From NCBI GenBank assembly GCA_021464415.1, contig CM038464.1, positions 58,455,328 through 58,519,327 of the forward strand: a stretch of 64,000 nt of DNA, written 5' to 3'. The DNA comes from Lonicera japonica (taxonomy: Eukaryota > Streptophyta > Magnoliopsida > Dipsacales > Caprifoliaceae). This document shows, piece by piece, positions 12,096 through 23,340 of the stretch. The translations under genes were made by a program, and so were the position numbers. Numbering within the stretch: the stretch's first letter is position 1; every line of letters begins with the position of its first letter. Below the pieces are notes generated by a model that saw only the letters and a list, made by a program, of their open reading frames with translations, did no database searches and was not told where the DNA came from.

Positions 12096-12103
12096 GAAGT
12101 AAA
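12096..12103. repeat. Right 8-bp target site duplication of hAT element
   Basis: GAAGTAAA, identical to 8218-8225, directly follows the right terminus GGCCGGTTCTT. Confidence 0.85.
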
Positions 12104-13327
12104 TGAATGTCACTATAGCAGTCAGCTTACGGCAGTACTAAGTCAACGAATGCGTCTGTGACTACTCTGTCCCATTCTCACTACGTGTCTGAGACTCTGA
12201 GGGGAGAGACAAATGAAGGTACCACTAATAAATGCACTTTAACACGTGACTACTTTCTCCCAATTTTATTTATTTATTTTGCAAAACCAAAATACAAACA
12301 CTGTTTAAGAAACACTGCATATGAATAAATCATTATTCACGATAGTGTATTAATTGATCAAATTTTTATAGACCAAATCTTATAAGCCGATAAAGATTGA
12401 TTGTTTTAGATGTTAGAATTAAATATTTTCTTAGTTAAAATAACTTATGCAAATATCTGATTTTTATTCTAAAAAAATTTTGTTATAAAAAAATTGCGTT
12501 AACATCTAAATTATTAAGTCAGTAAGTAACATTAAGAGGCATTGGAATTAATACAAAAATTAAGGTAGATCAAATTAAAATTGAAACCAATTGCTAATTT
12601 AAGGTAAATGCAAATCAATATTTAAAGTTAAGAGAAAAATGAATAACTATAATAGTAAACAAAACATTCAAAAAAGACGGATAAGCAATGCTTCCGCCCC
12701 TAATTCATGAAGAAATAAATTGATATGGGAGGCGAATAAGCAGTTTCATGTTCAAAAAAGACGAACAATTCACAAAAATGGGCTTAGTTGGACCCTGTCC
12801 AGCCTAGCCCTGCCTCTGCCCCCAATTTAAATATGTTTATATCACATTTTGTGCACATCGACTAATCTTCACTTGCGGTGGAGCTCACAAATAACCTTTA
12901 AATATTTTTACGGTGGCTGAAATTCAACCTGAGTAACTCCCAATTGACCATAGAGCTCATCCTAATATCCTAATATCGCATTCAATCACCGGGCTACTCT
13001 CGGTATATGGTACTCCATGAATAAATAAAACAATATGTTTTCCATACAAAACGGTTCATTATAAATATTTAGGGTTACATGGACTAGCGTCCTTAATTAC
13101 ACAAATACAAACTGTGGAATCAGAGACCCTAGCCAGCTAGGGTGTGAATTAATGGGAACAAAGAACCCATCTCCAAATTCACCTTATTCAGTACTTTCCT
13201 TACACGTACACATAATTTAATTACATATGGATATATGTTTTCATATCGTAAATGAAATATTTTTGTCTCTAGACTTCATTTTTCCATGTGGTCTTATTAA
13301 CTAGCTAGTTTCTCAACCTCCGCCTCA
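12104..13327. other. Intergenic and 3' flank of GRP-A
   Basis: No gene. Near 12198-12250 a block (GAGGGGAGAGA, ACTAATAAATGCACTTTAAC) resembles 22334-22395, which lies upstream of GRP-B. This suggests that the duplicated unit was once part of a longer tandem array. The last 250 bp match the 3' flank of GRP-B (shared ACATGGACTAG and GGGAACAAAGAACCCATC) and probably include the GRP-A 3' UTR. Confidence 0.5.
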
Positions 13328-14357
13328 TCAGCACCCATATGGCGGGCAATGCCGTCCACCACCGCCTTTACCTCCTCCTCCGTAACCACCACCTCCTTTA
13401 CCTCCACCTCTGTAACCTCCACCGCCTTTACCTCCTCCTCCGTAACCACCACCTCCTTTACCTCCTCCTCCATAACCACCACCGCCTTTACCTCCACCTC
13501 CGTAACCACCACGGCCACCACCTCCATAACCACCACCGCCTCTACCTCCTCCTCCATAACCACCACGGCCACCACCTCCATATCCGCCACCGCCTCTACC
13601 TCCTCCTCCGTAACCACCACGTCCACCTCCTCCATATCCTCCACCGCCTCTGCCATAGCCTCCACCACCGTACTTCTTGTCATCTACTTGAGATGCTTGA
13701 TCCTCTACGGCATCCGCTGCAAATTAACATAATCAAATTAATATCATATTCTGCGTACATCCAAACTTAGGACATATATATATATATATACATATGTGTG
13801 TGTGCGTGTTTCTATAACAGGATTTATCATTGTGTGCAGCTAAGGCTAGCTTCTACTGTAAAACAGATGCAATTAATTTGACGAAAATGCGAACAATCCA
13901 TAAAGAATTAAAAATAAATTGATAGTGCATGACGCGGTTAGTTAAACATGATGACTTACAACCACATGCATGGGACGTTTACAAAAACTAATATATGAAT
14001 ACTTCAACAGAGACACGTTCAAGAGATGTTGTGAGATCAATGAACTGGTCCATAACAATTAGTTAGAATATACACAATGTTTACTCTTAACTAATGCACA
14101 TACGAATGTCACTGTATCCTCAATTCATATGTCCCCAGAACGTGTCTTCCAACAATTATTGGTAATATATATATATATATATATATTATATGTTCAGAAG
14201 ACGAAAATAGATATTCATATTCTAAAATGAAAATAAATTACTTACTGTTAGTTTTGGAAGTGGTAGTCTCAGCTAAGTCTCTCGCTGCAACTTGTGAAGT
14301 AATATGAAGAAGAATAGCCATTAAAAGGCCAACCAAAATAATTGCCTTGAAACCCAT
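13328..14357 (-). CDS. Secreted glycine-rich protein, GRP-A (two exons, intact)
   Basis: Exon 1 is 14357-14246 and exon 2 is 13716-13328. The GTAAGT donor and TTTGCAG acceptor join in phase 1, giving 167 codons including the TGA stop at 13328-13330. The N terminus MGFKAIILVGLLMAILLHI is a signal peptide, with likely cleavage after SQVAA. A short acidic linker (DAVEDQASQVDDKKY) leads into about 100 residues of Gly-Tyr repeats: GGGGYGGGGRGGYG units that turn into GGGGYGGGGKGG units near the end. The protein closes with RHCPPYGC. This is the layout of the plant GRP family (Pfam glycine-rich protein type, CORA/nodulin-like), whose members are exported to the wall or apoplast. A specific role cannot be read from sequence. 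A TATA box lies about 90 bp upstream of the start codon. A damaged paralogue sits at 20543-21560. Other open frames over exon 2 are repeat shadows. Confidence 0.85.
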
Positions 14358-14445
14358 CTTTTTTTCCCTTGAAAACTTTGTTCTCTCTTAAGAAATTACT
14401 TTCCAATATAGAGAAGGTTGAGAAAGCTAGTGTATTTCCAATCTC

Positions 14446-14453
14446 TATTTATA
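14446..14453 (-). promoter_or_regulatory. TATA box of GRP-A
   Basis: CTATAAATAG on the minus strand, about 90 bp before the start codon, within a block strongly conserved at GRP-B (TATA at 21657-21664). The conserved promoter stops about 90 bp further upstream, where the Mutator-like insertion begins. Confidence 0.7.
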
Positions 14454-14537
14454 GGCTGAGAAAAAAAAAATAGCCATTAAGGATGGATTAGGGTCTGGCC
14501 CATATTGTGGTTGGATGTTGAAGATTGTAGGCCGCTT

Positions 14538-14550
14538 TTAATCAAGGCAG
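14538..14550. repeat. Target site duplication, GRP-A-proximal copy
   Basis: TTAATCAAGGCAG here and TTAATCAATGCAG at 17658-17670 flank the inserted DNA. GRP-B has a single uninterrupted copy (TTAATAAATGCAG near 21759). The true duplication may be 9-13 bp within this word. Confidence 0.65.
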
Positions 14551-15179
14551 CCACTATTTGCACACCAAGAATTACTTGGTAATACTCCATTATTAAAAAT
14601 GCATTAGTTATCTATTTGCACACCACTCATTTATATTTTTACCCAATGGTTATTTACCTAAAGTTAAAATTAACCTTCCTAATTACATATTACATTAACT
14701 TATAATTACTTTGTCAAATTCAAATGGAATTTAATGATATCTCACGTTTGATTTCCCCTCCAATGCTCCACCACGCCAAAATCGCTGGACTCTCCTTTTC
14801 TTCTCCTCTTCTTGATTGAAATGTACAAAGACTTTCATTGATTGAAGAAAATCAAGCATTAAAGCAATATTTTGTGGAAGTAAGCAAGAAACCCTAGACC
14901 CATGAATAGTGGTGAGAACACCATAGAGTTAAAAATGAAAGGTAATGAAGAACCTAAAGGTGATATACAAGAAAAGGATGATGGAGGAGAGATATGCTTA
15001 GTGTTTTGTATGTCATTGTGTTTCTTTTTTGCATTTTTAAGCAATGAATACATACACAACACTCTAAAGCATTGAACAGAGTACACATAACTGGAAATAC
15101 AGTGACAGCCGCTTGATATGGAGTGAATTATAGTAGCTCATTCGTTGAAAATGTAGCGACATAGGAAAATTTTGCTGTC

Positions 15180-15870
15180 ATGCCCACTCGCTAGACATCA
15201 GTAGACAGTCCTAGCCTGTAACTCGCTTCATGATAAGCGAGTATGATAGGTATAATTACCAGACATGTAGCGAGCAGGACAAATTTGTTTTTGGGTTTTC
15301 ATTAACTGAATACATTACTTGGTAATTTGGTATTACCTTTATTTTTTTTGTTAGAATGACAACACTTTGATCCGAATATGTAACTTTTTATTGCATAGAA
15401 AGTGTTTGATACCTTTTTTTTTATATGAATGACAACATTTTGATCCGAATATGTGAAGGGTCCTCATAATATAATTGCTTTTAAAGATACATAATTTACT
15501 ATTGTTGTGAGTGTATTTGATTTACTTTTCACTTGGAACAAAATATAAGCCTCATTCACTACATAACGGGAGAGAAAGTAAGCTCCAGTAGGTTTTATTC
15601 ATTCTAGGTGCACCCCAGCCACCCCATGTATAGCGAGAAAATAAGCCTTACCCACTGGACATCCGTCCTTTGGTTTTCCCATAGTCGCCTAATGTCTAGC
15701 GAGTAATATACTCGTTAGATATCAAGCTTAGTAAATTTTTCAGTAGGTTTTATTCATTTTAGGTGCACCCTAGCCACCCCATGTCTAGCGAAAAAGTAAG
15801 CCTTACTCGCTAGACATTCGTCTTTTGTTTGCGTACATATCACCCAATGTCTAGCGAGCATTATCAATTT
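15180..15870. repeat. CTCGCTAGACAT / ATGTCTAGCGAG repeat cluster
   Basis: Six or more copies of the word TCGCTAGACAT, in both orientations. A longer unit (CAGTAGGTTTTATTCATT then AGGTGCACCC.AGCCACCC) occurs twice, near 15587 and 15741. Related words recur at 16968-17060, towards the other end of the same insertion. This is the arrangement expected of subterminal transposase-binding repeats. Confidence 0.6.
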
Positions 15871-16167
15871 AGGACATGGGGATAACAAATTCTTCTTCTA
15901 ATACTAGTAATATAGGTAAATTCTTCTTCTTCTTCTTTGCAATAATTAGGATAAATTAATAAAAAATAAATGATCAAAACATGCATGGCAGTATTTTTCA
16001 TTATCCAAAAATGGAACTTAGATAATGTAATACATGAACATTAAGTCAAAGCAGATACATTAAGCCTAACACATGTACCAAATCCAAAGCAAATACATTA
16101 ACAAAAAAGAAGTACCAAACGTGACTACATTAAGCCAAACGCAATTACATTTATACAAAAATAACTA

Positions 16168-16493
16168 CTTTATTTTCTTTTGTGGTGGGGCTTTGGCTTT
16201 TCTAGCGGATCTGCATCCTGGCGAGGTTTTTGTTGTTGTACTTGTAGTCTTTGTCGGGGCATCCGCATGTCTCTTCTTTTGCATTGCTTGTTCCAATGGC
16301 TAATTATACTCAATTGTTCAGATTGGTCCTACATTAAAATAAATAATGGGACCGAGTATAGTAGTTAATAAAGAATTAAAATAAAAGTATATGTAGTCAA
16401 TAAATAATTAAAATGAAGGTATAATAAACAATTTTAGTGCCGCGACAAACTTTACTTTTCGTTGCCTCTCCGCGGCTGTCATTGGATTGTTAT
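16168..16493 (-). CDS. Small basic open frame inside the MULE, possibly two exons (hypothetical)
   Basis: On the minus strand, 16493-16425 reads MTNNNPMTAAERQRKVKF and continues to VAALK. After an AT-rich gap with an acceptor-like TTTAATGTAG, 16330-16168 reads DQSEQLSIISHWNKQCKRRD and runs open for about 52 codons to a TAA, ending KPKPHHKRK. The product would be short, basic and glutamine-rich. I do not recognise it. It could be a captured host exon pair or an accessory gene of the element. Exon borders are guesses. Confidence 0.3.
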
Positions 16494-17657
16494 TCGTCAT
16501 ATCTAATAACATAAAACAATAATAATCAGTCATTGGATTGATCTTAATCAGGGATGGAGTAGTGGAGTACCCAAAAATATGAATTACCCCATTTTTTTCT
16601 TTAAAAGCAAAATATTATAAAATATTGTAGCTAAATATAGCACTAAGCCATATGCATATAGTATACACACATACATATGACCATAAGTTCAGAATAAAGC
16701 TAAGTCACAGTTACCAAGATGGAGGAAATATAATAAAATTATTGAAGTTGAATCCCAATGAAAGAACATTTAACAAATTTAAGAAAGGTCTACACTCTAT
16801 CGTATGATTATAAGATCTTAAGGAGCATATACACAAAAGGAAAAGTCTATTAACATTTCCTTTGTTTATTTCCAGAACCTCGTAAAGCCCCTTGAGAATG
16901 ATACTTAAGAAGACAAAACTTCGAACCTTAAATTGCATCCATAAAACAAGAAAACATATGCAAGCAGTAAGTCTTACTCGCTAGACATTGGGTGACTACG
17001 GTGCAACTAGATGCCGGATGTCCAGGGAGTGAGACTTACTTTCTCGTTGGACATGCGGTGTGACTGATGTAATAATCTGACATGCATAGCAATATCTAAC
17101 TTAAGAAAAAGAATGAAAAGAAAAAAAGCTTGTGTTTAAACCTCTCCTTTGAAAGGTTAGGATGCTAAACTTCTTAATAAAAAAATTTTTATTTTGGGTA
17201 AATTTTGGCATAGGTTACAACCACAATTAACCAAACCATTATTAGGTCAAAATAGGACAAAATGTTTAACTTACTTGGTGATGCTGAAGACAGAAGCAAG
17301 GAGATGATGATGCCGATGTGAAGACGAAGATGAGGGGATGATGATTTATGAGAAATGGGTGAGTCTGTGAGGAGGAGTGGGTGAGAGAGGTTACGATGAG
17401 GGAGTGTAATGAGAGAAGAGAGCGTACGTGTTTTGAAAAGGGGGAGTGGTGGAATGTTTTGTTTTTTTCAATTTAATTAACTTAATTAATTTATTAATTA
17501 ATGTATTTAATAGTTAATTACTTTGTATAATAGTGAGAGTGGTGAAAGTGATTTTGGAGTGGAGATGAGAAAGTAACTTACCTTTTGGAGTGTTTATAAG
17601 AAATGGTCCAAAACCAAGTAATGTTGTGGGAAGTGCGTGCAATGTAGTGTCCCCACC

Positions 17658-17670
17658 TTAATCAATGCAG
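17658..17670. repeat. Target site duplication, distal copy
   Basis: TTAATCAATGCAG, matching 14538-14550 at 12 of 13 positions. The sequence that follows (CAAAAGTCAATCTTATCATT) continues the GRP-B upstream sequence (CAAAATTAAATTAATCTTATC), showing that this is the displaced GRP-A upstream region. Confidence 0.65.
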
Positions 17671-20320
17671 CAAAAGTCAATCTTATCATTAATTATCATT
17701 TTTGTCAGTGTACGGTATTGATGAATAATTAATTCGAAATTGGGGTCTGAAAAAACAACAACTACATAAAACATTAGGTCAGTTGGGTTATTTTAATTAC
17801 TTAAAACCCTTACTCAAGTCTATCTCCTATGATCATTTTGATTTACACAAATTTTTATGATAAAAATGAGAAATAAAAAAATATATATTTTAATAGTATT
17901 TTTTGTAACTATTTTTATGTAAGGTGAAATGTGAGTCATATAAGAAATTTTTGTCACCGTTTCTACATCTATAAATTATGATAGAAATTCTCAATGTGAT
18001 TTATTACGTTCTTATTGGATATTTTGAAATCCACTAATTTTCTATCTTCCTAATTAAATGCCAAGTGATAAAGAAATGAAGTACTACTGGAGGCCAATTT
18101 TTTTATACTTTTCTACATCTATAAAAAATTTGCCAATTAGATATAGAAATATTCTGAAAGAGTATTGCTACATACAATGGAAATGAAAAATAAAAATTAC
18201 TATTGGAGATGACCTTAAAGCAGCTTTAATTTTCTCCTATTTTTCTTTCAAAACTTAAATGTGAAAAAAATATTATAAAAACTCGTATACCCACCGATCC
18301 TCCCTACAAATCTTCCCAAATTGAGAAAATGGAGAGGGATCCCCAACTATTCTTCTAATACTGATTTCTTTCTGGAAAAAAAGGATAAGGAATTCGGTGT
18401 CCCTGAGCTCAGAACTTTTTTTAATATGGTCCATACACAAAGATTGTTTGTAATTCATAAATACTTGGTGGCGGAGCCAGAAAAAATTCATAAAGCGGGT
18501 GGAAAATTTTTAAATTCCAAGAAATTGAGTTATATATAAAGAGAGATACGCACCCTTGTACACAACGTATGCACAAAAAAATTACAAAAAGTTCATACTT
18601 ACATTTTCCTAAACTTCATACAAAAATATTTCATAAAAGAAACTAGCAATATCTAGACAATATTTAAAGTTTAGAGTTGCCGTTAGTGAGCCTTCATGTT
18701 TTGAAACCGTTGCACCGTCACCTCGTTTCTATTTCATTAAATTTTATTTTTCAGTATATGTGACCAAGCTATCTGCCATCCAATCATCTTCCATTTGATT
18801 TCATAATTTGTTTACTAATTCTTCTAATTTCAACAATAACAACATGGATAATACACAATATTAATGTAATTTATTATAACAAAATGGGAAATACTCAAAC
18901 TTTACGGGTACCATATCAAAAGGGGAAAGATAATTCAATATTAAAGCTTGGGAAAGTATAAAATCTCTATTGTATGTGTGTGAGAATGGTAAAAAGAAAA
19001 AGAATTAGTAGTACATTTGGAATAAATGAAATGGACTCCCGCTGTAAAATCTCTTCTTTCTTCTCTAATTCTCTCTAGCTTTCTCTCACTTTTGTCTCCT
19101 GTGTCAATAGATCTAGGGTTGCTTTAAATTGGTTTTGAGCAAATAAGTAATTAAGGTAGGCAACAATGAAATATATTTGTTTTAATAAGGTGGGCAAACT
19201 TTGAACTTATTATACTTTTACCTTATTATTTTGAAAAATAAATTTTTTGTAATCTCCGGGTTTTTTTTCTTAATTTTTTTTTAAATTAAGGAGCTGCCCA
19301 CTTTCAGCTACATGAGGCCCTGTCACTGCAGATAATCTTATTAAATTCACATAATGTTAATGTAATTTAAAAAAAATATTGTTAATTAGTGTCATTTTCT
19401 AGATATATACTCTTTGTGTAATTTCGCACTCTTATCGTAACTCAAGCCGACAACGAGTTAAAAAAGCCATCTCAAATGCAAACATTAATAATGATTATGA
19501 AGGTGATGTGGCAAAAAGAAGAAAAAATATTATCAAAGTGACCATCTACATCTAAATGGTCTTCTAAACAATGTCTCGATGCCACATTATTATTTTCATT
19601 TTAATATTTTATTTTTAAAATATTTTAACTTTTAATTTTTAATTTAACTTTAAATAAAATTTATACTGTTAAAATATAGTTGTCAAGATTTATATTCTTT
19701 ATAATTTTTCATTAAATAGGAGGCTGAGATATCAAAGTGTTTTATTTTTTTGATGATGATGATGAGAGGAGAGAGCCGCTAAAGATAGTAGGCTGGGCAG
19801 GGCTGGGAGTAGATTGAGCAGGGATAAAGTTGACTAGCTGGGGTGCTTTGTAAAATTAATATATTTTTATATGTCTACTACTCCTGATTTTAGAATATTT
19901 AGATTACAAGACCTTCTATGTAAGCTTCCACAAAAATAATTAGTCATTGAAAAGTGTAAAGTGATCAAATCTTGAAAATAACCCGGGGCGGGGTGGGGGT
20001 GGGGGGGGGGGGGGGGGGGGGCGGTTGTGAATGAGTTGAAAGTGGATAAAGTCGTAAAGAACCACTACCTGAAACTTGAGTGCATGACACAATTTCAAGT
20101 TTTGTTACATGCTAGTTGTATATGATAAAACTTAAATAGGAGCAAAGGAATAAAACAACATATATGTTAGAACTTATTTCGCGTGTTATCATTAACATAA
20201 AAGTACAATATATTATTACTTGGTACTTTAAGAATAAACACCATTCATTCCATAACAACATTAAAACTTCAAAGGACAATAATATTAATTAAAAATATTT
20301 AGTTTACATGGACTAGTGTC
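17671..20320. other. Intergenic; possible eroded non-autonomous hAT and a poly-G tract
   Basis: No gene recognised. TGGTGGCGGAGCCAG near 18466-18480 and GGCCCTGTCACTGCA near 19317-19331 could be worn inverted termini of a small hAT-type element, but I see no convincing 8-bp duplication. A G-rich run of about 30 bases lies at 19990-20022. The last 100 bp before 20320 begin to resemble the GRP 3' flank. Confidence 0.4.
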
Positions 20321-20542
20321 CTTTACATAAAACATACTTTAGGGATCTAAGCCCTAGCTTGGCCATGAGTGGGAACAAAGAACCCATCCAATGCACCTTA
20401 TTCATAGTTTCCCTTGCACACTATATCACATACATAAACATAAACAATGGATGTTTTTATCACAAATGAAATCTCTTTGGCCCTAGACTTCATTTTCCAT
20501 GCAGGCTTTTTACTTAGTTTCTCCAGCTCCACTACTGCCACC

Positions 20543-21560
20543 TCAACACCCATGTGGTGGGCAATGATATCCTCCTCCACGGCCGCCTCCTCCATAACCA
20601 CCTCCTCCACGGCCTCCTCCTCCTAACCACCTCCTCCACGGCCGCCTCCTCCATAACCACCTCCTCCACGGCCTCCTCCTCCATAGCCTCCACGGCCGCC
20701 TCCTCCATATCCCAACCGCCTCTGCCGTACCCTCCGCCACCATACTTCTGGTCATCTACTTGAGATGCTTGATCCCAACCACATCCGCTGCAAATTAACA
20801 TGATCAAATTAATATCGTATTCTATTCTGCATACATCCAAACTTAGGACATAACTAGCATTACATACAAAAATATATACACTCGTGCAATCGTATAAAAA
20901 AGAATAAAACATATATATTATAAATAAATACATACATATATTAATATACATATATATATGTGTGTGTGTGTGTGTGTGTTTCTATAACAGGATTTATCAT
21001 TGTGTGTAGCAAAGGCTAGCTCTACTATAAAACACATGCAATTAATTTGACAAAATGCGAACAATCCATAAAGAATTAATAATAAATTGCTAGTGCATGA
21101 CACTGTTAGTTAAACATGATGACTAACAACCATGTGCATGGCACATTTACAGAAACTAACATATGAATACTTCAATGGGGACATGTTCAGGAGACGTTGT
21201 GACGTGTAGTACATTGAACAATGAACTGGTCCGTCATAAGTAGCTAGAATATAAGCAATGTTTACTCTTAACCAATGTACAAACGAATATCACTGTATCT
21301 TCAATTTATGTCATGGTTTCTCAATTTATGTCCCCAGGACATGTCTTCCAACAATTATTGCTAATATATATATATATATATATTATATGCAGAAATCAAT
21401 AATATATATATTCATATTCTAAAATGAAAATACATTACTTACTGTTAGTTTTAGAAGTGGTAGTCTCAGCTAATAAGTCTCTAGCTGCAACATTTGAAGT
21501 AGTTTGAAGAAGAAGAGTAGCCATTAAAAGGCCAACCAAAATAAATGCCTTGAAACCCAT
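20543..21560 (-). pseudogene. GRP-B, duplicated glycine-rich protein gene with three 1-base deletions
   Basis: Exon 1 (21560-21443) is intact and encodes a signal peptide, MGFKAFILVGLLMATLLLQT, then SNVAARDLLAETTTSKTN. It has the same GTAAGT donor and phase 1 as GRP-A. Exon 2 (20787-20543) has the same acceptor and ends GYHCPPHGC. Compared with GRP-A it has lost one base at each of three places: just after the acceptor, after the GYGRGG block, and at a GGTTATGG repeat unit that became GGTTAGG. The three losses add to one codon, so the exon is a multiple of three overall and the terminal CPPHGC is back in frame, but a TAG appears about ten codons into exon 2. As read, the product would stop near residue 50. 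Real decay or miscalled bases in a G-rich tract are both possible. The Gly-rich part is much shorter than in GRP-A. Confidence 0.75.
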
Positions 21561-21656
21561 TTTCGTTTCGATCCCTTAAAAACTATGCTCTCTCTTAAGA
21601 AATAACTTTCTTATATATGTAAAGAAGGTTGAGAAAGCTAGTGCATTTTAAATCTC

Positions 21657-21664
21657 TATTTATA
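21657..21664 (-). promoter_or_regulatory. TATA box of GRP-B
   Basis: CTATAAATAG on the minus strand, at nearly the same distance from the start codon as in GRP-A and set in closely similar sequence (AGAAGGTTGAGAAAGCTAGT shared by both). The promoter looks preserved although the coding exon is broken. Confidence 0.65.
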
Positions 21665-23340
21665 GACCCAAAAAAGGAAAATAGCCATATAAGGAAAGAT
21701 TCAGGTCTGGTCCATATTGATATTTGTGGTTGGATGTTATACATCTAGTGGGCCTTTTAATAAATGCAGCAAAATTAAATTAATCTTATCATCATCTTTG
21801 TGACCAAAAAAATCTTATCATCATCGTTTTGCCACGTATTTCTTTCCTTTATATTGTTGTCTTTTTCTTCAGCTGCGGATTGCAATTTTTTTATACAAAA
21901 TTGATGTCGGAATAGATATTTTATCGCATTAGGCAGGTGATAAAATCACTGCAAATCACAGAAGAAGCTAGCCTATATTCACTTCATTCAAACACAGCGA
22001 GAACATTTCAAATAAAAGAAAGGAACCAAATAGGCTGGACTCCATCTTGTTAAAATTCAAGTTGTTCAAATTCGACTCAATTAAAAACTTGTTAGAATTT
22101 GACTTGAGAGATAAAAATGTTAAAGTTAAAAAAAATATATATATATTCAAAATATTTAAGGGATCAATTTTCAACAGCCTTATGTTGTGCTCGTTTATAA
22201 ACCTAATTCGAACATAAAATTACTTTCTTAAGTCATTGCATGGTATGTGTAAAAAGTTTTTAATTGATTTAGGTAAAATATTTGGATGGGGACTAATAGT
22301 CAACCAATCCAAGTGCGTTGTTCTACCATTGTCAGAGGGGCAGAGAAAAATGAGTGCATGATGGTACAACTAATAAATGCACTCCAACACGTACGTATAT
22401 GTAGATGCAAACTCCAACACGCATGCATATGTAGATGCAATAAATTATAAAAATAGAATGGTGTTATTTATGTTTTTAAATTTGTCACAAATATTCTTTT
22501 TAAAATTTAATTAAAATTATATTTTAATACTACTTTATTTGTCCTTAATATCTCCTTCCATTACTTGATATTAGATGAGTACTTAGCAACACACTCTTTT
22601 CATGTAAGCTAAATTTATATAAGTGCACTCACCTCTCATTAAGCGAACCATATTTGAGAAATACTCCAGTAATACATTGCATGATGTTAGGCGAGTTATT
22701 ACAAACAAATTCTCTCCAAGTGGAGCAAGTGTGTGCATCTGTACTCACCTATCATTAGGTGAGTCTTACGGGGGTGTTAATGATTATAAATTTTTCTTTG
22801 GGGGTGTTTGTGACAAAGAAGTATTTTTTACAAAAATGGTTGATGTAAATAACACAGCCCTAAAAATATGCATGTCTAATTTGGAAAATGATAATTTGTA
22901 CTATAAGAGCACATATTAAATATATTATGAATAGAAAATTTCATGTATAATAATCTGTAAAGAATAATTTCATGTGTGAGAATATGTACTCTAATACATG
23001 TATATTTTAAAAAAAATCTTGTTATAAATGGATTATTAACATTTGTGCACATGTTAACAAGATCCTTATTTTTTATGTGTCATAAAAGAAAATTTTGAAG
23101 ATAAGTTTGAGGGGGGTTTTCGGTATTTAAACTTTCGGTGAAATTCTCCAGGAGATTATTTATTAATTAGGGTTCGTTTAATTGAATAAATTATCTCATT
23201 TGTAATGTTTTATTGTAAATTAAAAATTACAAATTTATTTTTTTTCATTTTTAACAAAAAATTGTGTTGTGGATATTTTTTTCCGCATGAATTTTATATG
23301 ATAGCTATAAGTTATGTAATGTCAACTATGTCTTTATGTT
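21665..23340. other. GRP-B upstream region and intergenic, no gene seen
   Basis: 21665-21830 is the uninterrupted equivalent of the GRP-A upstream region. 22334-22395 resembles 12198-12250. At 22623-22770 the word ACTCACCT.TCATTA recurs twice. Nothing else is recognisable. Confidence 0.45.

Larger units (their letters stand above)
14551..17657. mobile_element. Mutator-like insertion in the GRP-A upstream region
   Basis: About 3.1 kb absent from the paralogous GRP-B locus and flanked by a near-perfect 9-13 bp duplication. The ends are loosely inverted-repeated over some 200 bp: left CACTATTTGCACACC...ATTACTTGG, right on the opposite strand CACTACATTGCACGC...ATTACTTGG, followed by matching CTCCA and CACCAC words. 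Long degenerate inverted repeats with a 9-bp-class duplication point to a MULE. The interior holds arrays of TCGCTAGACAT / ATGTCTAGCGA words (15180-15870 and 16975-17060) and a small spliced open frame (16168-16490). No MURA transposase was recognised, so it is non-autonomous. A CACTA assignment was considered because of the CACTA letters, but a 3-bp duplication does not fit. Confidence 0.6.

Noticed and set aside
13297..13770. Val/Glu-rich minus-strand and His/Leu-rich or Ser/Thr-rich plus-strand frames over the GRP-A exon
   Set aside because: Shadow frames of the glycine codon repeats; the spliced Gly-rich frame has a signal peptide, correct splice phase and family C terminus.
14551..17657. 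CACTA assignment for the insertion upstream of GRP-A
   Set aside because: Both ends contain CACTA letters, but the flanking 3 bp differ and a longer 9-13 bp duplication fits a Mutator-like insertion better.
18466..19331. Small non-autonomous hAT
   Set aside because: Termini are only loosely inverted and no 8-bp duplication was found; mentioned in the interval note only.
20532..20951. Frame giving GGGGYGRGGW followed by EEAAVEA repeats
   Set aside because: It reads through the intron and switches to a shadow frame at a 1-base deletion; it is not a separate gene.
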